Shown piece after piece: positions 58,001 to 64,000 of a stretch of 64,000 nucleotides of DNA. The position numbers and the translations under genes are program-made. The DNA is taken from NCBI RefSeq assembly GCF_003217325.1, contig NZ_QJTI01000001.1:158454-222453 (forward strand), read 5' to 3'. Each line of letters begins with the position of its first letter. Positions within the stretch are counted from its first letter, which is position 1. Below the pieces are notes generated by a model. The model made no database searches. It was given only the letters and a program-made list of their open reading frames with translations, and was not told where the DNA came from. Source of the DNA: Rhodopseudomonas faecalis. Lineage in GTDB: Bacteria > Pseudomonadota > Alphaproteobacteria > Rhizobiales > Xanthobacteraceae.

Positions 58001-58519
58001 AAGGTCGCCGCAACCGTGGTGACGCGCCAGGAGCGCCGTACCAAGACCGGCAATAAGATGGGCATTTTGGGCCTGTCCGACCCGACCGGCCATTTCGAGG
58101 CGGTGCTGTTTTCCGAAGCGCTGGCCCAGTTCCGCGAGATTCTGGAGCCGGGCGCGGCGGTGTTGCTGCAGCTCGGCGCCGAGCTGCAGGGCGACGACGT
58201 GCGCGCCCGGATTCTGCAGGCCGATCCGCTCGATGACGCCGCCGCCAAGACCCAGAAGGGGCTGCGGGTGTTTTTGCGCGATACCAAGCCGCTGGAATCG
58301 ATCGCCAAGCGGCTGCAATCGCCCGAGGCCGCGGCCAGCCCGACCCCGGCGTTCGGCCGGCGCGGCGGCAGCAATGGCGATGGCGACGTCACCTTGGTGA
58401 TGATGATCGACCTGGAAACCGAGGTCGAAGTGAAGCTGCCGGGCCGCTACCGGGTGTCGCCGCAGATCGCCGGCGCGCTGAAAGCGGTGACCGGCGTGGT
58501 CGACGTTCAGACGGTGTAG
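55025..58519 (+). CDS. dnaE: DNA polymerase III subunit alpha
   Basis: Replicative polymerase. The 1164-aa chain starts MSSAGFIHLHVHSAFSLLKG with the PHP domain. The polymerase core has GPGRGSGAGSLVAYALTITD and the catalytic aspartates in MPDFDIDFCQDRRGEVIEYV; later come YQEQVMQIAQVMAGYSLGDA, the helix-hairpin-helix region (LKGVGHHAVEQIV) and the OB fold (GNKMGILGLSDPTGHFEAVL). Length and PHP domain fit DnaE1; the error-prone DnaE2 is shorter and travels with imuA-imuB, absent here. The ATG at 55025 is the family start. Confidence 0.95.
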   Translation: MSSAGFIHLHVHSAFSLLKGSIKVQKLAELAKADHQPALALTDTDNMFGALEFSEKLAGYGIQPIIGCELAIDFGDIDPNARTPLASAPSRIVLLAAREAGYLSLMKLNSRAFLETPVNQAPHIKVDWLKGETEGVIALTGGPDGSIAQALAFDHADLAAQRCDRLAELFGDRLYIELQRHGVDAERRVEPGLIDLAYAKGLPLVATNEPYFASTDDYEAHDALLCIAGGKLIAETDRLQLTPDHRFKTRAEMAVLFADLPEALASTVEIAERCAYRPRTRKPILPLFTVGAGDHAADAASAEAEELRGQAERGLVKRLEVHGLAQGASEEDYRARLAFELDVISRMKYAGYFLIVSDFIKWAKQHGIPVGPGRGSGAGSLVAYALTITDLDPIRFGLLFERFLNPERVSMPDFDIDFCQDRRGEVIEYVQQRYGRDQVAQIITFGTLQARGVLRDVGRVLQMPYGQVDKLTKLVPQNPAAPVTLKQAIEGEPKLQAFRDEDPVVARAFDIAQRLEGLNRHASTHAAGIVIGDRPLSELVPLYRDPKSDMPVTQFNMKWVEPAGLVKFDFLGLKTLTVLDVAVKLLKQRNIHVELPKVPLDDPDTFAMLTRGDVVGVFQLESQGMRRALIDMRPDRFEDIIALVALYRPGPMANIPTYCARKHGEEEPEYLHPILEPILKETFGVIIYQEQVMQIAQVMAGYSLGDADLLRRAMGKKIRAEMDKQRAIFVAGAVKNGVAKDAADTIFDLLAKFADYGFNKSHAAAYALVSYHTAYMKAHYPVEFLAASMTLEIHNTDKLSEFRSEAQRLGIKVEPPSINRSGPTFEVADNTIFYALAGLKGVGHHAVEQIVEGRQGGKFSSLADFAAKVNPRAINKRLVECLAAAGAFDEINRNRAAVFAGAEAIIAACQRHNEAKELGQSDMFGGMSDAPSIMLPQVEPWLPAERLRREYDAIGFFLSGHPLDDYATALKRLRVQSWADFCKAVKAGATAGKVAATVVTRQERRTKTGNKMGILGLSDPTGHFEAVLFSEALAQFREILEPGAAVLLQLGAELQGDDVRARILQADPLDDAAAKTQKGLRVFLRDTKPLESIAKRLQSPEAAASPTPAFGRRGGSNGDGDVTLVMMIDLETEVEVKLPGRYRVSPQIAGALKAVTGVVDVQTV

Positions 58520-58812
58520 GACCGGGCCTTGGCCTGCCGGGCCCTCGGACGACCGGTCCGCGCTCGGCCGCCGGCAGGCCGTCCGGACGGGGGGCTGTCG
58601 CCTGGTGTCGGCTTCGCTTGGATTGAACGACAGAGCAGGCCGCTGTCTGCCAAAGGCGGCCGGTTGGCTACGCCTGGTTGTCGCGCGGAGTGTTTTGGAT
58701 GCCGTAGGCGAGGGCCGGGGCTCTGACCGGGCCTGATGATTCCGTGCGCGCCAAGCCTCTGCCGATCATTGAGGCGTTGACGCCCGCTGCCGGTAATTTG
58801 AGCTTTCAGGAT

Positions 58813-58831
58813 AAACTAAACGGTTTAGTTT
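58813..58831. promoter_or_regulatory. Perfect 19-bp palindrome, TetR-type operator
   Basis: AAACTAAAC-G-GTTTAGTTT has 9-bp arms and a single central base, the form typical of TetR-family operators. It lies 8 bp before an ATG at 58839 that opens a decayed frame. Confidence 0.65.
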
Positions 58832-58838
58832 TGCGGTG

Positions 58839-59091
58839 ATGCCGCGCATTCCGAGGGCGCGGCCAATCCGCGCGACCTCAGCTTGGCTTCGCCAACCACG
58901 ATGATCTGTCCGAGCTCGTCGAGCGGGGGCGCGGCAAGGCGCTTCTTGCCAGCGAGGACGGGGCCAAGACCTTTGTTGTCGCCTAAAAATTGCTCGGCCG
59001 GGTGCTGGTGCAGCATCGCCGGGACGAGCTATTGAAGGATTTGGCCGGCTTGTTCGGCAGCTCCATAAAGACGTTGAAAACCGCGCCTTAG
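58839..59091 (+). pseudogene. Decayed gene behind the palindromic operator
   Basis: From the ATG at 58839 the first frame reads MPRIPRARPIRATSAWLRQP and then stops. A shifted frame continues HDDLSELVERGRGKALLASE, a TAA at about 58984, then RVLVQHRRDELLKDLAGLFG and a stop at 59091. The helical, protein-like composition suggests a gene broken by at least one frameshift and one stop. Its place next to a TetR-type operator makes an autoregulated TetR repressor plausible, but no HTH is recognisable. Confidence 0.4.
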
Positions 59092-59149
59092 TGCGGCCCG
59101 GCGCGGCCCGCTGCGGCATCGGGGCGGGCAGGGCAAATGCTCGATTTTC

Positions 59150-59177
59150 TTGCTTCTTCCCAGAATCCGGCTATACA
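59150..59177 (+). promoter_or_regulatory. Promoter of rpsB-tsf
   Basis: TTGCTT (59150-59155) and TATACA (59172-59177) are 16 bases apart. The leader to the rpsB ATG would be about 115 nt, enough for the S2 autoregulation seen in other bacteria. Confidence 0.55.
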
Positions 59178-59297
59178 GCGCGGCATCTCACACGGAAACA
59201 TGGCTCAAAAGGCCGTCCGGTGGCTGCCGGATCGCAGGTCATCCTGTTGGTTCGGCTGCTCACAGCGTTTCCGGAGGAACCAACCGGAGAATAGAAA

Positions 59298-60290
59298 ATG
59301 GCACTTCCTGAATTCACCATGCGTCAGCTGCTCGAAGCCGGCGTGCATTTCGGCCACCAGTCGCATCGCTGGAACCCGAAGATGGCGGACTACATTTTTG
59401 GTAGCCGCAACAACATCCACATCATCGACCTCGCGCAGACCGTGCCGTTGCTGCACCGTGCGCTGCAGGCGGTGAGCGACACCGTTGCCAAGGGTGGCCG
59501 CGTGCTGTTCGTCGGCACCAAGCGTCAGGCTCAGGACGTGGTGGCGGAAGCCGCGAAGCGTTCGGCGCAGTACTATGTGAACTCGCGCTGGCTCGGCGGC
59601 ACGCTGACCAACTGGAAGACCATTTCGGCCTCGATCAAGCGCCTGCGCTTCCTCGACGAAGTGCTGAATTCGGGCGACGCCGCTGCCTACACCAAGAAGG
59701 AGCGGCTGACGCTGCAGCGCGAGCGCGACAAGCTCGACCGCTCGCTCGGTGGTATCCGCGACATGGGTGGTCTGCCGGACCTGATCTTCGTGATCGACAC
59801 CAACAAGGAAGACATCGCGATCCAGGAAGCCCAGCGGCTCAACATCCCGGTGGCGGCGATCGTCGATACCAATTGCGACCCGAAGGGCATCACCTATCTG
59901 GTTCCGGGCAATGACGACGCTGGCCGCGCCCTGTCGCTTTATTGCGATCTGGTGGCTCGTGCGGTGATCGACGGCCTGTCGCGCGCCCAGGGCGAAGCCG
60001 GCTTCGACGTCGGTGCTGCGGTCCGCCCGCTGCGCGAGGACCTGCCGGCCGTGACCGAGTCCGGCTTCCAGGGTCTTGCTGGTCCGCGCGGCGTTGCCGA
60101 CGATCTCAAGAAGCTGACCGGCGTGTCCGGCGCGATCGAGAAGAAGCTCAACGACCTCGGCATCTTCCACTACTGGCAGCTCGCCGAACTCAATCACGAT
60201 ACCGCTTACAAGATCGGCGAAGAAGTCGGTCTGCCGAGCCGTGCCGACGCCTGGGTGGCGCAGGCCAAGGCGCTCACTGAAGCTGAGTAA
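59298..60290 (+). CDS. rpsB: 30S ribosomal protein S2, C-terminally extended
   Basis: Essential small-subunit protein. The conserved S2 core covers residues 1-235 ([80 protein letters not shown]). About 95 extra residues follow, ending in a helix-hairpin-helix-like unit ([32 protein letters not shown]) like the one seen at the ends of L21 and other alphaproteobacterial proteins. The 330-aa length is normal for Rhizobiales. It heads rpsB-tsf-pyrH-frr-uppS-cdsA. Confidence 0.97.
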   Translation: MALPEFTMRQLLEAGVHFGHQSHRWNPKMADYIFGSRNNIHIIDLAQTVPLLHRALQAVSDTVAKGGRVLFVGTKRQAQDVVAEAAKRSAQYYVNSRWLGGTLTNWKTISASIKRLRFLDEVLNSGDAAAYTKKERLTLQRERDKLDRSLGGIRDMGGLPDLIFVIDTNKEDIAIQEAQRLNIPVAAIVDTNCDPKGITYLVPGNDDAGRALSLYCDLVARAVIDGLSRAQGEAGFDVGAAVRPLREDLPAVTESGFQGLAGPRGVADDLKKLTGVSGAIEKKLNDLGIFHYWQLAELNHDTAYKIGEEVGLPSRADAWVAQAKALTEAE

Positions 60291-60296
60291 CTCGTG

Positions 60297-60325
60297 CGTT
60301 GCGGCCGGGACATCCGGCCGCAACG
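60297..60325 (+). terminator. Stem-loop between rpsB and tsf
   Basis: CGTTGCGGCCGG-GACAT-CCGGCCGCAACG is a perfect 12-bp stem, followed by TTT. It may act as an attenuator reducing tsf relative to rpsB. Confidence 0.6.
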
Positions 60326-60419
60326 TTTCGACGGCACATTCTATTTTTGATTCCTGATCGCGGACCGCGGCGGCGATGGGCTGTTTCGCGGCCGCTCTGG
60401 CAGGCAAAGGACGTTAACA

Positions 60420-61343
60420 ATGGCGACGATTACTGCGGCGATGGTTAAGGAGCTCCGTGAGACCACGGGCGCTGGCATGATGGATTGCAAGCAGGCGCTG
60501 TCGGAGAACGACGGTGACATGCAGGCTGCGATCGACTGGCTGCGCAAGAAGGGCCTTTCCAAGGCTGCCAAGAAGGCGGGCCGTGTCGCTGCGGAAGGTC
60601 TGATCGGTGCTTTGACCGACGGCAACAAGGGCGTGCTGGTCGAGGTCAACTCCGAGACCGACTTCGTGGCGCGCAACGATCAGTTCCAGGGTCTGGTCAA
60701 GATGATCGCGCAGGTCGCGCTCAAGGTCGGCGCCGACGTCGACGCGATCAGCGCCGCGCCGGTTGGTTCCGCGACCGTTGCCAATGCGGTTGCCGACGCG
60801 ATCGCCACCATCGGTGAAAACATGACGCTGCGCCGCGCCGCTTCGCTGGAAGTCGCCAACGGCGTGGTCGGCAGCTACGTCCACGGTGCGGTGGTCGATG
60901 GCGCTGGCAAGCTCGGCGTGCTGGTTGCTCTCGAGTCGACCGGCAAGACCGACGAGCTGGCCGTGCTGGCCCGTCAGATCGCGATGCACGTCGCCGCTGC
61001 CAACCCGCAGTCGCTCGACGCCGCCACCCTCGATCCGGAAGTGGTGCGCCGCGAAAAGGACGTGCTTGCCGACAAGTATCGTCAGCAGGGCAAGCCGGAA
61101 GCCATGATCGAGAAGATCGTCGAGTCCGGTCTGAAGACCTACTACAAGGAAGCTTGCTTGCTCGATCAGGCCTTCATCCACGACACCGGCAAGTCGGTGG
61201 CGCAGGCGGTGAAGGAAGCCGAAGGCAAGGTTGGCGCGCCGATCAAGCTGGCCGCGTTCGTGCGTTATGCGCTCGGCGAGGGCATTGAGAAGCAGACCAC
61301 CGACTTCGCCGCGGAAGTGGCGGCGGCCAGCGGCCAGAAGTAA
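60420..61343 (+). CDS. tsf: Elongation factor Ts
   Basis: Nucleotide exchange factor of EF-Tu. The 307-aa product has the UBA-like N-terminus ([20 protein letters not shown]), the core signature [20 protein letters not shown] and the second half of the dimerisation domain. Start ATG at 60420. It follows rpsB as in most bacteria. Confidence 0.97.
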   Translation: MATITAAMVKELRETTGAGMMDCKQALSENDGDMQAAIDWLRKKGLSKAAKKAGRVAAEGLIGALTDGNKGVLVEVNSETDFVARNDQFQGLVKMIAQVALKVGADVDAISAAPVGSATVANAVADAIATIGENMTLRRAASLEVANGVVGSYVHGAVVDGAGKLGVLVALESTGKTDELAVLARQIAMHVAAANPQSLDAATLDPEVVRREKDVLADKYRQQGKPEAMIEKIVESGLKTYYKEACLLDQAFIHDTGKSVAQAVKEAEGKVGAPIKLAAFVRYALGEGIEKQTTDFAAEVAAASGQK

Positions 61344-61364
61344 GCGCCGCGATTGGCTTACGGT

Positions 61365-61386
61365 CTCCCGGCCGTCCGGCCGGGAG
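61365..61386 (+). terminator. Stem-loop between tsf and pyrH
   Basis: CTCCCGGCCG-TC-CGGCCGGGAG is a perfect 10-bp stem 22 bp after tsf. No T-run follows, so it may be a processing or stability element. Confidence 0.45.
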
Positions 61387-61415
61387 TACGAACTCGATAA
61401 CGGAGCGATGGCATC

Positions 61416-62132
61416 ATGAGTCAGCCGGTCTATCATCGGGTGGTGGTCAAGATCTCCGGCGAGTATCTCGCCGGTGATCAGTCGTTCGGCATTCATCAGC
61501 CGACGATCGATCGGGTCGCGACCGACCTGATCGAGGCACAGCACCGCGGCGTCGAGGTTGCGGTAGTGGTCGGCGGCGGCAACATTTTCCGCGGCGTGGA
61601 AGTATCATCCCGCGGTGTGTCGCGCCCGACCGGCGACACCATGGGCATGCTGGCCACAGTGATGAACTGCCTGGCGCTGGAAGCTGCGATCGAGCGGCGC
61701 GGCGTCTCGGCCCGGACCTTGTCGTCCATGGTGATGCCGCAGGTCTGCGAGCTGTTCACCCGCGCCACCGCCCATCGTTATTTGTCCGAACGCCGTATCG
61801 TGCTGCTGGGTGGCGGTACCGGTAATCCGTATTTCACCACGGATACCACGGCGGTATTGCGTGCCGCTGAGATCGGCGCGCAGGCGGTGCTGAAAGCCAC
61901 CAATGTCGATGGCGTCTATAGCGCCGATCCCAAGAAGGATCCGACCGCGCGCCGGTTCGATCGGTTGACGCATTCGCAGGCGCTGGAAGGCGGCTACAAG
62001 GTGATGGACGCAACCGCTTTCGCGCTTGCCCGTGACACCTCGCTGCCTATCATCGTGTTTTCAATTGCCGAGCCGGGTTCGGTTGGGGCGATTTTGAGCG
62101 GCGGCGGGCGGGGCACCATCGTCGCTGGATAG
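61416..62132 (+). CDS. pyrH: UMP kinase
   Basis: Phosphorylates UMP to UDP. The 238-aa amino-acid-kinase-fold hexamer shows [40 protein letters not shown] and [20 protein letters not shown]. It begins 72 bp after tsf, same strand. Confidence 0.96.
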   Translation: MSQPVYHRVVVKISGEYLAGDQSFGIHQPTIDRVATDLIEAQHRGVEVAVVVGGGNIFRGVEVSSRGVSRPTGDTMGMLATVMNCLALEAAIERRGVSARTLSSMVMPQVCELFTRATAHRYLSERRIVLLGGGTGNPYFTTDTTAVLRAAEIGAQAVLKATNVDGVYSADPKKDPTARRFDRLTHSQALEGGYKVMDATAFALARDTSLPIIVFSIAEPGSVGAILSGGGRGTIVAG

Positions 62133-62193
62133 CGCAGGGCGTCGCCGGAGTTCGTCGGGATTATCAAGAGTTTTGGAAAAAGAAGGGGCAGTC

Positions 62194-62757
62194 ATGCCGA
62201 CCGACAGTTTCGACATCAATGACTTGAAACGCCGCATGCAGGGCGCGACCCAGTCGCTCAAGCATGAATTGGGGGGATTGCGCACCGGCCGCGCCTCGGC
62301 CTCAATGCTCGAACCGATTCAGGTGGACGCCTATGGCAGCCACATGCCGCTCAATCAGGTGGCCACCATCAGCGTGCCGGAGCCGCGGCTGCTGTCGGTT
62401 CAGGTCTGGGACCGCTCGATGGTGAAGGCGGTCGAAAAGGCGATCGTTGATTCCAATCTCGGCCTGAGCCCGGCCACCGAGGGCCAGGTGGTGCGGCTGC
62501 GGGTTCCGGAGCTCAATGAGGAGCGCCGTAAGGAGCTGGTCAAGGTTGCTCACAAATACGCCGAAGCGGCGCGGGTCGCGGTGCGCCACGTCCGCCGCGA
62601 CGGCCTCGACACTTTGAAGAAGCTCGAGAAGAACCACGAGATTTCTGAAGACGATCAGGAGCGTCTGGCGCAAGATGTCCAGAAGGCGACGGATGCGACG
62701 ATTCACGAAGTCGATCAGCTGCTCGCGGTCAAGGAAAAGGAAATCCTGACCGTCTAA
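62194..62757 (+). CDS. frr: Ribosome recycling factor
   Basis: Releases ribosomes from mRNA after termination, with EF-G. The 187-aa chain has the tRNA-like fold signature [40 protein letters not shown] and [20 protein letters not shown]. The ATG at 62194 (GAAGGGGCA upstream) gives [20 protein letters not shown]; an in-frame start at 62173 is less likely. Confidence 0.96.
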   Translation: MPTDSFDINDLKRRMQGATQSLKHELGGLRTGRASASMLEPIQVDAYGSHMPLNQVATISVPEPRLLSVQVWDRSMVKAVEKAIVDSNLGLSPATEGQVVRLRVPELNEERRKELVKVAHKYAEAARVAVRHVRRDGLDTLKKLEKNHEISEDDQERLAQDVQKATDATIHEVDQLLAVKEKEILTV

Positions 62758-62870
62758 GACCGCTGCGGTCGCCCGGCGCCGAGCTGGGCGGCCCTAGCTC
62801 GTTTGACTGAATTGACGTAGTTGCGGCAAACGGGAAGCCTCTTTGCGGACCACGCTTTAGGATACGGCCT

Positions 62871-63629
62871 ATGTCGAACGCCGCCGCGCCGCTGCAGGGA
62901 CGATCGGACAGTTCTGATCTGCCGTTGCATGTGGCGATCATCATGGATGGCAATGGCCGCTGGGCGGCGGCGCGCGGGTTGCCGCGGGCCGAAGGCCATC
63001 GTCGTGGTGTTGAGGCTTTGCGGCGGGTGGTACGAGCGGCCCGCGAGCTTGGGGTGCAATACCTCACAATCTTCTCGTTTAGTTCTGAGAACTGGTCGCG
63101 GCCGGCGAGCGAGATCGTCGATCTGTTCGGGCTGCTGCGCCGCTTCATCCGCAACGATCTGGCGTCACTGCATCGCGACGGCGTGCGGGTCCGGGTGATC
63201 GGCGAGCGCGAGGGCCTTGAGCCCGATCTGTGCGCGCTGCTGACCGAGGCCGAGGAGTTGACGCGCGGCAATAGCAAGCTGCATCTGGTGGTCGCCTTCA
63301 ATTACGGCTCGCGCAAGGAAATCGCCAATGCCGCGCAGCGGCTGGCGCGCGAGGTTGCCGAGGGCAAGCGCGACTGGAGCAGCATCGATCCGGACGCGCT
63401 CGGCCGCTATCTCGACGCGCCGGAAATTCCCGATCCCGATCTGATTATCCGCACCAGCGGGGAACAGCGGCTCTCCAACTTTTTGATGTGGCAGGCCGCC
63501 TATAGCGAACTTGTGTTCGTGCCGATTCACTGGCCTGATTTCGACAAGGCCGCGCTCGAGGGCGCAATGGCCGAATATTCCCGCCGCGAGCGCCGGTTCG
63601 GCGGTCTGGCCGCGAAGACAGGGTCGTGA
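62871..63629 (+). CDS. uppS: Undecaprenyl diphosphate synthase
   Basis: cis-Prenyltransferase making the lipid carrier for peptidoglycan and other polymers. The 252-aa chain shows [20 protein letters not shown] with the catalytic aspartate, [51 protein letters not shown] and [20 protein letters not shown]. It is directly followed by cdsA (4 bp). Confidence 0.96.
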   Translation: MSNAAAPLQGRSDSSDLPLHVAIIMDGNGRWAAARGLPRAEGHRRGVEALRRVVRAARELGVQYLTIFSFSSENWSRPASEIVDLFGLLRRFIRNDLASLHRDGVRVRVIGEREGLEPDLCALLTEAEELTRGNSKLHLVVAFNYGSRKEIANAAQRLAREVAEGKRDWSSIDPDALGRYLDAPEIPDPDLIIRTSGEQRLSNFLMWQAAYSELVFVPIHWPDFDKAALEGAMAEYSRRERRFGGLAAKTGS

Positions 63630-63633
63630 TTCT

Positions 63634-64000
63634 GTGAGCGATAATTCGAGGGCGCCGGCAGCTGCCGGCGACAGCGGCACGCGCAATCTGGTGACGCGCG
63701 CCGTCACCGCGCTGGTGCTGGCACCACTGGCGATTGGCATCGTCTATGCGGGCGGCTGGTTCTGGACCGTGCTGGTCACCGCGGTTTCCGTCGGCATTTT
63801 TATCGAATGGCTGATGATCGTCGGCGCACGCGACAACCTGCGGGTGTTGGGCGCGGGCGTCGGCGCGTTGGCGATCACCGGGCTGTGCCTGGGGTTTGAG
63901 CGCTATGACGGCGCGCTGCCGTTTGCGCTGCTAGGCCTGGTGGTGGTCGGCTATCTCGGCGGCGAGCAGCGGCGCTGGACCGCTTCCGGCTATTTCTATG
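63634..64000 (+). CDS. cdsA: Phosphatidate cytidylyltransferase, N-terminal part
   Basis: Makes CDP-diacylglycerol from phosphatidate and CTP. Only the first 122 codons are in the window. A GTG at 63634 opens the frame (SDNSRAPAAAGDSGTRNLVT), followed by three hydrophobic helices (LVLAPLAIGIVYAGGWFWTV and beyond) and the conserved ExxE-like FIEWLMIVG. The C-terminal CDS signature lies past the edge. The call rests on position after uppS and on the hydrophobic pattern. Confidence 0.8.
   Translation, partial: MSDNSRAPAAAGDSGTRNLVTRAVTALVLAPLAIGIVYAGGWFWTVLVTAVSVGIFIEWLMIVGARDNLRVLGAGVGALAITGLCLGFERYDGALPFALLGLVVVGYLGGEQRRWTASGYFY

Larger units (their letters stand above)
58520..59297. other. 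Intergenic region dnaE-rpsB
   Basis: 778 bp containing a palindromic operator, a decayed frame and the rpsB promoter, listed separately. No intact gene is supported. Confidence 0.6.

Noticed and set aside
54591-58519. SOS mutasome (imuA-imuB-dnaE2) downstream of the LexA boxes
   Set aside because: The polymerase is full-length, DnaE1-like with a PHP domain, and no imuA or imuB gene is present; the first ORF after the operator is the 32-aa peptide.

Overview
The window looks like chromosomal DNA of a Bradyrhizobiaceae alphaproteobacterium, most probably Rhodopseudomonas or a close Bradyrhizobium relative. This rests on high G+C, the glnB-glnA pair, a B12-dependent class II ribonucleotide reductase, the tig-clpP-clpX-lon order, a complete 14-gene nuo operon, rpsB-tsf-pyrH-frr-uppS-cdsA, DUF3551/DUF2188/DUF1467 proteins and alphaproteobacterial LexA boxes. 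The species is inferred from gene order and families only; no database was consulted.

Layout. 1-6.7 kb is an accessory region. A nested insertion-sequence scar (an IS1111-type IS110 element inside a truncated IS3-family element, next to a second IS3 remnant) is bracketed by an exact 100-bp direct repeat. It is followed by several palindromic repeat units, a DUF2442 and a DUF1989 gene, and an A+T-rich two-gene cassette encoding a four-TM DUF4231 (SLATT-like) protein and a ThsB-type TIR protein, which is a candidate anti-phage system. 6.8-15.6 kb holds nrdJ, two poorly characterised genes and glnBA with a sigma-54 promoter. 15.7-18.8 kb holds nnr, a multicopper-oxidase-fold protein that has lost copper ligands, and tRNA-Leu. 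18.9-25.9 kb is the protein-quality-control cluster tig, clpP, clpX, lon. 25.9-29.1 kb holds tRNA-Val, a decayed RND efflux locus, pepT, a HU-like gene and tRNA-Asp. 29.8-45.2 kb is nuoA-N, interrupted by a four-helix-bundle gene framed by inverted heptad repeats between nuoC and nuoD, and by a conserved-looking 54-aa membrane ORF between nuoE and nuoF.

45.2-54.5 kb continues with birA, rnj, methylmalonyl-CoA epimerase, DUF1467, a copper-related pair (DUF2946, PCuAC), proS, lolC-lolD and two DUF3551 genes. At 54.54-54.69 kb two LexA boxes sit directly before a 32-codon ORF encoding a single-TM peptide, which resembles the SidA type of SOS-induced division inhibitor. The last 9 kb carry dnaE, a decayed gene behind a perfect palindromic operator, and the translation/envelope operon rpsB-tsf-pyrH-frr-uppS-cdsA; cdsA runs off the end.

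The strongest candidates for something not well described are the TIR + DUF4231 cassette, the LexA-controlled 32-aa peptide, the IS1111 element whose 3' non-coding end carries apparent guides for its own interrupted target, and the repeat-framed four-helix-bundle cassette inside nuo.
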